A DNA stretch of 64,000 bases from Pseudomonadota bacterium (lineage in GTDB: Bacteria > Myxococcota_A > UBA796 > SXON01): contig JAUXQH010000090.1 in the NCBI GenBank assembly GCA_030685065.1, positions 54,513 to 118,512 on the forward strand. Direction: 5' to 3'. The notes beneath the pieces are model-generated. The model worked only from the letters and a program-made list of their open reading frames with translations, made no database searches and had not been told where the DNA came from. A program made the position numbers and the translations under genes. Below, in pieces: positions 50,569 through 59,785 of the stretch. The first letter of the stretch is position 1, and the number at the start of each line of letters is the position of its first letter.

Positions 50569-53500
50569 ATGGCCCGCTTCTTCGTCGATCGCCCCGTGTT
50601 CGCCTGGGTCCTGGCGTTGTTCATCTTCTTCGCGGGCGTGCTCGCGGTGACGATGCTGCCCGTGGCCCAGTACCCCTCGGTCGCGCCCCCCTCCGTCGTC
50701 GTGACCGCGAGCTACCCCGGCGCCTCCGCCACCATCCTCGACGAGAGCGTGACCAGCCTCATCGAGCAGGAGCTCAACGGCGCCGAGGGCCTGCTCTACG
50801 TGGAGTCGTCCAGCGCCGCGAACGGGCAGGCGCAGGTCACCGCCACGTTCGTCACCGGCACCAACCCCGATCTGGCCGCCGTCGACGTGCAGAACCGCCT
50901 CAAGCGGGTCGAGGCGCGCCTCCCCGCGTCCATCAAGCAGCAGGGCGTGCAGGTCACCAAGGCCTCGGCGAGCTTCCTGCTCATCATCGCGCTCGAGTCG
51001 ACGGACGGGCGCCACGATCCGGTGGCCCTCGGCGACTACATCAGCCGCAACGTCGTGAACGAGATCCGTCGCGTGCCGGGGGTGGGGCAGGCCACCGTGT
51101 TCGGGACCGAGCGGGCGATGCGCGTGTGGCTCGATCCGTCGGCCATGGTGGGGCTCGGCATCACACCGGGGGACGTGAACGCGGCCATCCAGGCCCAGAA
51201 CGTGCAGATCGCGGCGGGCACCCTCGGCGATCTGCCGAACCTCACCTCGCTGCAGGTCGCGTCCGGGGTGGTCGTGACCGGCCAGCTCTCGTCGCCCGAG
51301 GAGTTCGGAGACGTCGTGCTCCGCGCCGGGGAGGACGGGTCCGTCGTGCGCCTCCGCGACGTGGCCCGCGTAGAGCTCGGCGGGCAGTCCTACGCCACGT
51401 CGCCGCGGCTGAACGGCCGGCCGGCGTCGATGTTCGCCGTGCAGCTCTCGCCGACCGGCAACGCGCTCGCGACGGCAGACGCCGTGAAGGCCAAGTTAGA
51501 GGAGCTCTCCAAGTACTTCCCCGAGGGGGTCGAGTACGTGGTGGCGGTCGACAACGCCAAGTTCGTGCGGATCTCGATCGAGGGCGTGCTCGAGACCCTC
51601 GTCGAGGCCGTGGTGCTCGTGTTCCTGGTGATGCTCCTGTTCCTGCAGAACCTGCGGGCCACGCTCATCCCCACCATCGTCGTGCCCGTGGCGCTCATGG
51701 GCGCGTTCGCGGTGCTCTACGCCTTCGGGTTCTCCATCAACGTGCTCACGATGTTCGGCCTCGTGCTCGCCATCGGCATCGTCGTGGACGACGCGATCGT
51801 GGTGGTCGAGAACGTCGAGCGCATCATGTCGGAGGAGGGCTTGCCGCCGCGCGAGGCGACGGTGAAGGCGATGGGGCAGATCTCGGGCGCGATCGTCGGC
51901 ATCACGCTCGTGCTCATGGCGGTGTTCGTGCCGATGGCCTTCTTCGGCGGCGCCGTCGGCAAGATCTACCAACAGTTCTCGGTGGCGATGGTCTCGTCGA
52001 TCGCGTTCTCGGCGTTCCTCGCGTTGACGCTCACGCCGGCCCTCTGCGCGACGATGCTCCGGCCGATGCCGGTCGGGCACGGCGGGGGGCACGACGGCGG
52101 GCACGGCGCGAAGAAGGGCGTGCTCGGCGCCTTCAACCGGGCGTTCGACGGGTTGACGAACCGCTACCAGCGCCTCGTGGGCCGCGTGCTCCGGCGCACG
52201 GGCCGGTCGATGGCCGTCTACGGCGCCGTCATCGTGGCGCTCGGCGTGCTCTACACGCGGCTGCCCTCCTCGTTCCTGCCGAGCGAGGACCAGGGATCCC
52301 TCATGTCGATCGTGACGCTCCCGCCCGGCGCGAGCGCGAACCGCACGCAGAAGGTGATCGAGGAGATGGAGGAGTGGTGGCTCGCGCACCCGGCCGTCGC
52401 CCGCATCACGACGATGCGCGGGTTCAGCTTTGCCGGCAGCGGCCAGAACGCCGCGATGGGGTTCATCCAGCTCAAGAGCTGGGACGAGCGCACCGCCGAG
52501 CAGGCCTCGCCGAACATCGCGATGGAGGCGAACCGCAGGTTCTCCGCGATCCGCGACGCGATGGTCTTCACGCTGAACCCGCCGCCGATCCGCGAGCTCG
52601 GCACGTCGTCGGGCTTCAGCTTCCGCCTCCAGGACCGTGGCGGCCTGGGGCACGACGCGCTGCTCGCCGCCCGCGACCAGCTGCTGGGCCTCGCGCGGGA
52701 GAGCGCGCTGCTGCAGAACGTCCGGCCGGAGGGGCTGGAGGACACCCCCCAGCTCGAGCTTCGGGTGGACCGTGACAAGGCCGCCGCGCTCGGCGTGTCC
52801 TTCGCCTCGATCGGCGAGGCGCTCGCGACGTCGCTCGGGTCCTCGTACGTCAGCGACTTCCCGAGCGACGGGCGGCAGCAGCGCGTCATCGTGCAGGTCG
52901 ACGCGGGGCAGCGCATGCAGCCCTCGGATCTCGAGCGCCTCCACGTCCGCAACAAGACGGGCGGCATGGTCGCCCTCTCCGAATTCACCGATACGGACTG
53001 GATCGTCGGGCCGGTGCAGCTCGTACGGTACAACGGCTACCCGGCGATGCGGATCACCGGCGAGGCCAAGGCCGGCCGCAGCACGGGGGAGGCCATGGCC
53101 GAGATCACCGCGCTGACGGCGAAGCTCCCGGCGGGCTTCGGGTTCGAGTGGACCGGCACCTCGCTCGAGGAGCAGACCTCGGGTGCCCAGGTCCCGGCGC
53201 TGCTCGCGCTCTCGCTGCTCGCCATCTTCTTGTGCCTCGCGGCGCTCTACGAGAGCTGGTCGATCCCCGCCGCGGTGCTCCTCGTGGTGCCGCTCGGCAT
53301 CGTCGGGGCGGTGGTGGCCACGACGTTGCGCGGCCTGCCGAACGACGTGTACTTCAAGGTCGGCCTCATCGCCGTCATGGGGCTCGCGGCCAAGAACGCG
53401 ATCCTCATCATCGAGTTCGCGAAGGAGCAGGAGGAGCAGGGCCACGACCTGGTGGAGGCCACGTTGGAGGCGGTCAAGATGCGCTTCCGCCCCATCGTCA

Positions 53501-53730
53501 TGACGTCGCTCGCGTTCATCCTCGGCGTGGTGCCGCTCGCGACGGCGTCGGGCGCCGGATCGGCGAGCCAGCGCGCCATCGGCACGGCGGTCATGGGCGG
53601 CATGATCTCGGCGACGGTGCTCGCGGTCGTGCTCGTGCCGGTGTTCTTCGTGGTGGTGCGGCGGATGTTCCGGGGGCGGGGTCCGGAGTTGCGGGATGTC
53701 GGTGATTCTCTCGAAAAATCAAGCGGATAG
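50569..53730 (+). CDS. RND multidrug efflux transporter, HAE1 family
   Basis: The product is 1053 aa, typical for AcrB/MexB-type pumps. It opens with ARFFVDRPVFAWVLALFI, and the TM4 proton-relay Asp pair (VLAIGIVVDDAIVVVENVER) is intact, as are GVLAVTMLPVAQYPSVAPP and the two large periplasmic domains. It would export hydrophobic compounds using the proton gradient. No TolC-type channel gene is next to it, so the outer-membrane part is probably encoded elsewhere. A short His/Gly-rich insert (HGGGHDGGHGAKK) lies in the central cytoplasmic loop. Confidence 0.95.
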   Translation: MARFFVDRPVFAWVLALFIFFAGVLAVTMLPVAQYPSVAPPSVVVTASYPGASATILDESVTSLIEQELNGAEGLLYVESSSAANGQAQVTATFVTGTNPDLAAVDVQNRLKRVEARLPASIKQQGVQVTKASASFLLIIALESTDGRHDPVALGDYISRNVVNEIRRVPGVGQATVFGTERAMRVWLDPSAMVGLGITPGDVNAAIQAQNVQIAAGTLGDLPNLTSLQVASGVVVTGQLSSPEEFGDVVLRAGEDGSVVRLRDVARVELGGQSYATSPRLNGRPASMFAVQLSPTGNALATADAVKAKLEELSKYFPEGVEYVVAVDNAKFVRISIEGVLETLVEAVVLVFLVMLLFLQNLRATLIPTIVVPVALMGAFAVLYAFGFSINVLTMFGLVLAIGIVVDDAIVVVENVERIMSEEGLPPREATVKAMGQISGAIVGITLVLMAVFVPMAFFGGAVGKIYQQFSVAMVSSIAFSAFLALTLTPALCATMLRPMPVGHGGGHDGGHGAKKGVLGAFNRAFDGLTNRYQRLVGRVLRRTGRSMAVYGAVIVALGVLYTRLPSSFLPSEDQGSLMSIVTLPPGASANRTQKVIEEMEEWWLAHPAVARITTMRGFSFAGSGQNAAMGFIQLKSWDERTAEQASPNIAMEANRRFSAIRDAMVFTLNPPPIRELGTSSGFSFRLQDRGGLGHDALLAARDQLLGLARESALLQNVRPEGLEDTPQLELRVDRDKAAALGVSFASIGEALATSLGSSYVSDFPSDGRQQRVIVQVDAGQRMQPSDLERLHVRNKTGGMVALSEFTDTDWIVGPVQLVRYNGYPAMRITGEAKAGRSTGEAMAEITALTAKLPAGFGFEWTGTSLEEQTSGAQVPALLALSLLAIFLCLAALYESWSIPAAVLLVVPLGIVGAVVATTLRGLPNDVYFKVGLIAVMGLAAKNAILIIEFAKEQEEQGHDLVEATLEAVKMRFRPIVMTSLAFILGVVPLATASGAGSASQRAIGTAVMGGMISATVLAVVLVPVFFVVVRRMFRGRGPELRDVGDSLEKSSG

Positions 53731-53841
53731 ATGAGTACCCTTCGGGTATAAGATCATGCGTGAAGGACGCCGAAGCCACTCCGCTCGATCACCCCGGGGA
53801 GGCGCGGCGGCCCCCGCTCACTCCCGCCCTCATTCCCGCCC
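53731..53841. terminator. Possible terminator after the RND pump operon
   Basis: The 111-base gap between the pump gene and the convergent response regulator contains tacccttcgggta, a 5-bp stem with a TTC loop, at 53737-53749. It has a short AT-rich tail but no T-run. The rest is without a recognised feature. Confidence 0.3.
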
Positions 53842-55281
53842 TCACTCCCGGAAGCGCCCCGCCTCGACCCCATGTCGTCGCAACAGCCGGTGCAGGGTCT
53901 CGCGCTCGACGCCCGCCTCCGCCGCGGCCTTGGTGACGTTGCCGCCCGTGCGGCGCAGGAGCCCGAGGAGGTAGTCGCGACCGGCGCGATCGCGCCCCCG
54001 CTCGACCGCGTCGCGGTAGGTGCCGGCCCCCGCTTCGGGGGCGGTGGCGCGCAGCTCGTCGGGGAGGTCGGCCACGGTGACCACGTCGTCGGCGGCGAGC
54101 ACGGCCGCGTGCTCCATCGCGTGCTTGAGCTCACGGACGTTGCCGGGCCAGACGAAGCGCTCCAGGGCGGCGAGCGCGTCGGGATCGAGGCGCAGGGAGC
54201 GCCCGCGGTAGCGCGCCGCGGCCACCTGGAGGAACCGCGCCGCCAGGACCGGGATGTCCTCGACGCGATCGCGGAGCGGAGGGAGCTGGATGCGCAGGAC
54301 GCGCAGGCGGTACGTCAGGTCGGCGCGAAACGTGCCGCCGGCCACCATGGCGTCGAGATCGCGGTGGGTGGCGGCGAGCAGGCGGACATCTACGCTGCGC
54401 GCGCGCGTCTCGCCGACCCGGCGCAGCTCGCCCTCCTCGAGCACGCGGTTGAGCTTCACCTGGAGCGCGAGGGGGAGATCGCCGATCTCGTCGAGGAACA
54501 ACGTGCCGCCGCTCGCCTCCTCGAAGAGGCCCTTGCGGTCGGCGGTGGCGCCCGTGTACGCGCCCTTCGCGACGCCGAACAGCTCGGTCTCCAGCAGGTT
54601 CTCGGGGATCGCGCCGCAGTTCACCGCCACGAAGCGGCCGCGCCCGGAGAGGCGGTGCAGCTCGCGCGCCACGACCTCCTTGCCGGTGCCGCTCTCGCCC
54701 GTGAGCAGCACGGTGACCGGGAGCGGGCCGACGCGCTCGACGAGGCGGCGGACCGCCAGGAGCGACGCCGACGTGCCGATGAGGCCGCTCTGCTCGTCGA
54801 GCGCGGCCTCCAACTGCCGCGTGCGCCCGACCAACCCCCACCGCTCCGCGGCGCGCTCCACCACGCGCAACAGCTCGGCGGGCTCGAACGGCTTGGCGAG
54901 GTAGTCGTAGGCCCCCGCCCGCAGCGCGGCCACGGCGGCGGGCACCTCCGCGAACGCGGTCATCATCACCACCTCCGGCGCGGGGTCACGCTGGCGCGCC
55001 GCGGCCAGGATCCGCTGACCGCCGCTGTCCGGCAGCGCCGTGCCCGGGAGACCAGCGCCCGGGAGCGCCGCGCCGGGGAGCGCCGCCTCCAGGATCGGCT
55101 CCCCGCCGGCGTCCGGCAGCCGCACATCGCTCACGACCACGGCGTAGTCGGCGCCGCCGAGCAGCGAGAGCGCCTGGGTCACGTCGGCGGCCTCGTCGAC
55201 GTCGAAGCGGGCCCCGAGGGTGCGGGAGAGCAGGGCGCGCAAATGCGCGCGATCCTCGACGAGCAGCACGCGCTCACGCAC
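53842..55281 (-). CDS. NtrC-family sigma-54 response regulator
   Basis: The product is 479 aa from GTG 55281, which overlaps the histidine kinase stop by 8 bases. The receiver has Asp10, the phosphorylated Asp52 (VVVSDVRLPD), Thr108 and Lys130. The AAA+ domain has Walker A GESGTGKEVVAREL, GAYTGA (the GAFTGA loop that contacts sigma-54) and LFLDEIGDLP. A Fis-type helix-turn-helix ends the protein (GGNVTKAAAEAGVERETLHR). The receiver carries an odd LPGA-rich insert at residues about 64-88. It activates sigma-54 promoters when phosphorylated. Confidence 0.9.
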   Translation of the reverse strand: MRERVLLVEDRAHLRALLSRTLGARFDVDEAADVTQALSLLGGADYAVVVSDVRLPDAGGEPILEAALPGAALPGAGLPGTALPDSGGQRILAAARQRDPAPEVVMMTAFAEVPAAVAALRAGAYDYLAKPFEPAELLRVVERAAERWGLVGRTRQLEAALDEQSGLIGTSASLLAVRRLVERVGPLPVTVLLTGESGTGKEVVARELHRLSGRGRFVAVNCGAIPENLLETELFGVAKGAYTGATADRKGLFEEASGGTLFLDEIGDLPLALQVKLNRVLEEGELRRVGETRARSVDVRLLAATHRDLDAMVAGGTFRADLTYRLRVLRIQLPPLRDRVEDIPVLAARFLQVAAARYRGRSLRLDPDALAALERFVWPGNVRELKHAMEHAAVLAADDVVTVADLPDELRATAPEAGAGTYRDAVERGRDRAGRDYLLGLLRRTGGNVTKAAAEAGVERETLHRLLRRHGVEAGRFRE

Positions 55282-56647
55282 GGAGCCTCCAGGTGGCGAT
55301 GGTCCCGCCGCCCGCGCGGTCGGCGTGGGCGAGCGAGCCCCCCAGCGCGGTGACGATGCGTTGGCAGATGGCGAGCCCGAGGCCGGTGCCGTCGCGACGG
55401 CCGGTGACGAAGGGCTCGTAGAGGCGCGCCCGCACGGCGATCGGCACGCCGGCGCCGCGATCGCGGACCTCGACGCGGTCGGCATCCAGGGCGATCTCCA
55501 CGGAGCCGCCGACGGGAGAGGCCTCGATCGCGTTGCGGATCAGGTTGTCGAGGATCTGCCGGACGCCGGTGGGCGGCGCGAGGAGGGCCGAGACGGGGGT
55601 AGGGGACACGGCGATGGTGATGGACACGTCGCGCGCGTCGGCCACCAGGGCGAGGCGGTCGACCGCCCCGGCGACGGCGGCGACGAGGTCCACCTCGGCG
55701 GCGGACTCGCGGCCGGGCCGCGCGAACCCCAGGAGCCCCTCCACGATCCGCCGGGCGTGGGTGGCTTCTTCCCGCACGGTCGGGTCGTCCGTGGTGCCGA
55801 GGATGGTCGTGAGCGGGTTGAGCAGCTCGTGCGCCACGGCGCCGCTCATCTCCCCGAGCGCGGCCAGCCGCTCGGTGCGCACGCGCCGCTCCTCGGCGGC
55901 CGACACCTGCTGGACCATGTGGTTGAACGCCTCGGCGACCGTGCGGAGCTCGACGTCGTGGGGCACACGCGCGCGCGCCGTCGTGTCACCGGCGCCGAAG
56001 CGCCGCGCGGCGTGCTGGAGCTGGGAGAGGGGCGCGAGCACGGCGTTCGCGAGCGCACGGGTCACGAGGAGGAGGACGACCACGCTCCCGACGGCGAAGG
56101 CGAGGGTGGCCTGCCACGCCTGCCTCGTCGCTGCGCGCGCCTCACCCTGGAGCCCGGCCTGGCGGGCGTCGAGCGCGACCAGCAGGTCGCCGACCGCGGC
56201 GTCCACCCCCGCCGTGAGCCGCTCCGCGGAGGCGTGCAGGCCGGCGGCCATCGGGCGGTCCAGCTCCCCGCGCTCGGCGAGGGGGATCACCCCGTCGCGA
56301 AAGTTACCGTCGAAGCGGGTGTACGCCGGCCGGAGGGCGTCGGCTCCGGGCACCGCCAGCGCCTCGATGCGGGAGAGCGCGGCCTCCGCCGCGAGCGCCG
56401 CGGGCCCGTAGTGATCGAGGTGGGCGGGACCGCCCTCGATGAACGTGTGGGCCTGGTGGACGTACTGCTCCCGCACGGCGTCCCCGAACGCGAGCACGGC
56501 GTCCCGCTCCGTCGCCAACGCTTGCTCGCGCTCCACCACCCGCGTCACCCGGGCGCCGCTCCAGCCGGCCGCGATCGCGCCCGCGAGCTGAAAGCAAACG
56601 AGCACGACGGTCGCGACAGCGAAGCGTCCGCGGAGGGAGGCGGCCAT
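55274..56647 (-). CDS. Sensor histidine kinase
   Basis: The product is 457 aa. Two membrane spans (about 8-30 and 182-200) flank a periplasmic sensor of about 150 residues, mostly helical. A HAMP domain (about 200-255), the phospho-acceptor His273 in GAVAHELLNPLTTI, and an ATPase with DNLIRNAIEAS (N box), VEVRDRGAGVP (G1) and GTGLGLAICQ (G2) follow. It should phosphorylate the adjacent NtrC-type regulator. The sensed signal is unknown; the RND operon next door is a candidate target. Confidence 0.9.
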   Translation of the reverse strand: MAASLRGRFAVATVVLVCFQLAGAIAAGWSGARVTRVVEREQALATERDAVLAFGDAVREQYVHQAHTFIEGGPAHLDHYGPAALAAEAALSRIEALAVPGADALRPAYTRFDGNFRDGVIPLAERGELDRPMAAGLHASAERLTAGVDAAVGDLLVALDARQAGLQGEARAATRQAWQATLAFAVGSVVVLLLVTRALANAVLAPLSQLQHAARRFGAGDTTARARVPHDVELRTVAEAFNHMVQQVSAAEERRVRTERLAALGEMSGAVAHELLNPLTTILGTTDDPTVREEATHARRIVEGLLGFARPGRESAAEVDLVAAVAGAVDRLALVADARDVSITIAVSPTPVSALLAPPTGVRQILDNLIRNAIEASPVGGSVEIALDADRVEVRDRGAGVPIAVRARLYEPFVTGRRDGTGLGLAICQRIVTALGGSLAHADRAGGGTIATWRLRA

Positions 56648-56687
56648 CGGCCCTTCTATCTCCTGGCGCCCAGGTTATGTCGGGCGG

Positions 56688-56969
56688 GTGATCCTCGGCG
56701 TCCACGTCAAGCCCAACGCCCGCCAGTCGCGGGTCGTCGGATTCGCGCCGAGCGCGCCGGGGGCGGGCCGCACGGTCATCCTGGCGATCGCGGCGCCGCC
56801 GGTCGACGGCAAGGCGAACGAGGAGGTCGTGCGGTTCATCGCGAAGGCGCTCGGCCTGCCCCGCTCGTCGGTCACCATCGAGCGCGGGACGAGCGGCCGG
56901 ATCAAGCACCTCTCCATCCCCGATGGCACGTCCCTGGCCCCGTTGGGGGAGCCGCCGGAAAAGTCGTAG
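56688..56969 (+). CDS. DUF167/YggU family protein
   Basis: The product is 93 aa from GTG 56688. It matches the small DUF167 fold with VHVKPNARQSRVVG and APPVDGKANEEVVRFIAKAL. Members are conserved across life; the function is not established. It is divergent from the histidine kinase with a 40-base spacer. Confidence 0.85.
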   Translation: MILGVHVKPNARQSRVVGFAPSAPGAGRTVILAIAAPPVDGKANEEVVRFIAKALGLPRSSVTIERGTSGRIKHLSIPDGTSLAPLGEPPEKS

Positions 56970-57027
56970 TTCGAGGCTTGGATCGCGCCGCGAGGTGCGT
57001 AGGGTTCCGTTCCTCTCGAGGTCCAGG

Positions 57028-57564
57028 ATGAACGCCCCGCTCTTCACCGATGTCGCCACCCTTCGCAGCCGCGCCCGCCAGCACGTGGAGTGTGGCGCGG
57101 TCACCGTGAACTACCAGGCCGATCTGCCGACCGTGCTCCGCCTCCTCGACGAGGCGCTGGCCACCGAGCTGGTGTGCGCGCTCCGCTATCGGCGTCACTA
57201 CTTCATGGCCTCCGGCATCCACGCCCAGGCCGTGGCGCAGGAGTTTCTGGAGCACTCGAACGAGGAGCTGGCGCACGCCGACCGCATCGCGCGGCGCATC
57301 GTCCAGCTGGGCGGCGAGCCGGACATGAGCCCCGATTCCCTCTCCGGGCGCAGCCACGCCGAGTACGTCGCCGGGCGCTCGCTCCTCGAGATGATCCACG
57401 AGGACCTCGTCGCGGAGCGCGTCGCCATCCAGAGCTACGGGGAGATCGTGCGCTACATCGGTGACGACGATCCGACCACCCGCCAGCTCTTCGTGGACAT
57501 CCTCGCGGTCGAGGAGACCCACGCCGAGGAGCTCGTGACCCTCCTCCAGCGCCTCGCCCCCTGA
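57028..57564 (+). CDS. Bacterioferritin-like ferritin-fold protein
   Basis: The product is 178 aa, a four-helix bundle with the di-iron pattern: Glu47 (ATELVCALRYRRH), Glu80 and His83 (EELAH), Glu130 (EDLVAERVAIQSY) and Glu163/His165 (EETH). It would store or detoxify iron. It resembles bacterioferritin-type proteins more than Dps. A gaggtccagg-type ribosome site precedes ATG 57028. Confidence 0.85.
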   Translation: MNAPLFTDVATLRSRARQHVECGAVTVNYQADLPTVLRLLDEALATELVCALRYRRHYFMASGIHAQAVAQEFLEHSNEELAHADRIARRIVQLGGEPDMSPDSLSGRSHAEYVAGRSLLEMIHEDLVAERVAIQSYGEIVRYIGDDDPTTRQLFVDILAVEETHAEELVTLLQRLAP

Positions 57565-57628
57565 CGCCGCTGGGCGTGGCCCCAACCCATCCGCAACGCT
57601 AATGTCGAGCCCGTTCGGAGCCTGATCC

Positions 57629-59785
57629 ATGCGCGCTTCCTGGCTGCTCCTCCTGGCGCTCGGATGCCGCACCGACGCCGACGCCCCGAAGGACCCCGTC
57701 GACTCGGACGACTCGGACGACTCCGCGCCGCCGCGCGTGGCCCTCGCCGACCACGTCGTGGTGCTCGTGCTCGACGGGCTGCGGCTGTCCGAGAGCTTCG
57801 GCGAGGGAGAGTCGGACGCCGCGGGCACCCCCACCTCGCAGATCCTCCCGCAGATGCGTGCCCGGCTCCTCCCCGCCGGCACCCTCGTCCGCCACGCCTA
57901 CGTGACCGGAATCCCCATCACCGGGCCCGGCCACTGCGACCTGATCACCGGCGTGCGCCACGAGTTCGGCCATTTTCCGACGCCCGCGGGCGCGGGGGGC
58001 TACCGCCCGCTCTTCCCCACGCTGTTCGAGGCGCTCAGCGGGAGCGGCGCGCCGCTCGTTCTCAACGGCAACACCGACCACATCGAGTCGCTCGACTACA
58101 GCGTGTATCCAGGCGTCACGTCGTCCGACGGCGGCGTGTACACGCTCACTTCCGCCGAAGGGGACTCCACGCGCCCCGAGCCGAAGGATCCCAGCGTCAT
58201 CGACGCGGTGAAGGCCCAGCTCGTGGCGGACCCCCCGCGGCTCATGATCACGAACCTCCACGCGATCGATCTGGCGGGCCACGTCGCGGTGGATGCGACG
58301 ACGTACGTGGGCCGCGCGCGGGACGTCGACGAGCCCATCGCCGCGTTGTGGGAGTGGATCCAGTCGGAGGAGAGCGGCATCGCGGGCCGCACGGCGCTGG
58401 TGGTCACGACCGACCACGGGCGCCACCGCTGGGGCGCCGAGGCGGACGACCGCATGGACGAGGGCCTCGAGCCGCCCGACTACCGCCACCACGGCGACCA
58501 GTGCGGCGGATGCCGCGAGATCCCCATGTTCCTCGCCGGCCCGGGGATCGTCGCCGGCGCCACGGTGGAGGGCCCCTACACCCTGGAGGACGTGAGCCGT
58601 ACCATCGCGTGGATGCTCGGCGCCGAGCTGCCCTACGGCACCGGCATCGTGATGAGCGACCTGTTCGTCGATCCGCCCGCGGCGGAGGACCGGACGGGCA
58701 CCTACGAGGTCGACGCCTCTGGGAGCGCGGTGGCGACGTGGTCCTGGCTCGGCGAGCGGTCGCATCGCAGCCACGTCGAGGTCGATGGCGAGGTCGTCTC
58801 CTCCGGCGCCGCGTTCGCCGCCGAGGCGCCCCGCGTGCTCGAGGACGGTCCGATCACGTACGCGTGCTGGCGCGAGTTCGCGCTCCAGGACGAGGCGACC
58901 GTCGACTGGCCGTGGATCCCGCGGTGCCAGGCCCGCGCCGAGGGCTCGTGGACCGACCTGGAGTTCCCCGCCGACATCGTGTCCTCCCTCTGGAAGCCCT
59001 CGCTCGCGGTCGATGCTTCGGGGCGGCTGGTCGTGGCCTACGTCGACAACCCCAATTCCACGACCTACTCCGAGGATCGCGCGTTCCTCAAGGTCCTGCG
59101 GTGGAGCGCGCTCGGCTGGGAGTTCGTCGGAGAGACCGGCATCGGGACCGGCTTTCCCGGCGCGCCGTCCCTCGTCGTGGTGGGGGACACCGCCTGGGTG
59201 GCCTGGTCCGAGAGCGACATGTCGGCCACCAGCGGCGACAACGTGTCGGGCCGGTACACGCGACACGTCGAGGTGGCGCGCTTCGGTTTCGGCGCGGACG
59301 GCGCGCAGGCCACGCGGGCGCTGTGGCGCACCGCCACCTCCGAGTGCCCCGAAGAAGCCCGGTGCGACGACAAGGCGCCGACGCTCGACGCCGAGGGGCG
59401 CGCCTATCGCCGCATGGAGAGCCCCGCGCTCGAGGTCGACGGATCCATCCTGCGCGTGGCCTGGATCGGCTGGGACGACGACGGGAGCCACCTCCTCGTG
59501 GCCTCCTCCACCGACGGCGGCGAGGCGTGGAGCACCCCCGAGCGGGTCGACACGACCGGCAGGGTGTTCGGCCACCTGACCCCCCGCTGGGCGGCGGGAC
59601 AGCTCTACTGGGCCCGCCTCGGGGGGGCCGAGGCCGAGGCGTGCCGGCTCTCACCCGGGAGCGAGCCCGAATGCGTGGGCCTCGACAGCATGCGGATCAC
59701 CTCGTTGGCGCCGACCGGCGCGGGCGCGTACGTGACGGTCGATGACGGCGAAGGCGCCTGGACCACCCGGGAGTTGGCTTGGTGA
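57629..59785 (+). CDS. Alkaline-phosphatase-superfamily lipoprotein with a C-terminal propeller
   Basis: The product is 718 aa. The signal (SWLLLLALGC) has a lipobox, then an Asp/Ser-rich linker (VDSDDSDDSAPP). The phosphatase-superfamily half (about 45-350) has VVLVLDGLRLSES (metal-binding Asp), GIPITGPGHCDLITG for the Thr nucleophile loop and VVTTDHGRHRW (Asp and His). The second half (about 400-715) has beta-propeller-type repeats with SLAVDASGRLVVAYVD. It probably hydrolyses phosphate or sulfate esters at the cell surface. It overlaps the following gene by GTGA. Confidence 0.75.
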   Translation: MRASWLLLLALGCRTDADAPKDPVDSDDSDDSAPPRVALADHVVVLVLDGLRLSESFGEGESDAAGTPTSQILPQMRARLLPAGTLVRHAYVTGIPITGPGHCDLITGVRHEFGHFPTPAGAGGYRPLFPTLFEALSGSGAPLVLNGNTDHIESLDYSVYPGVTSSDGGVYTLTSAEGDSTRPEPKDPSVIDAVKAQLVADPPRLMITNLHAIDLAGHVAVDATTYVGRARDVDEPIAALWEWIQSEESGIAGRTALVVTTDHGRHRWGAEADDRMDEGLEPPDYRHHGDQCGGCREIPMFLAGPGIVAGATVEGPYTLEDVSRTIAWMLGAELPYGTGIVMSDLFVDPPAAEDRTGTYEVDASGSAVATWSWLGERSHRSHVEVDGEVVSSGAAFAAEAPRVLEDGPITYACWREFALQDEATVDWPWIPRCQARAEGSWTDLEFPADIVSSLWKPSLAVDASGRLVVAYVDNPNSTTYSEDRAFLKVLRWSALGWEFVGETGIGTGFPGAPSLVVVGDTAWVAWSESDMSATSGDNVSGRYTRHVEVARFGFGADGAQATRALWRTATSECPEEARCDDKAPTLDAEGRAYRRMESPALEVDGSILRVAWIGWDDDGSHLLVASSTDGGEAWSTPERVDTTGRVFGHLTPRWAAGQLYWARLGGAEAEACRLSPGSEPECVGLDSMRITSLAPTGAGAYVTVDDGEGAWTTRELAW

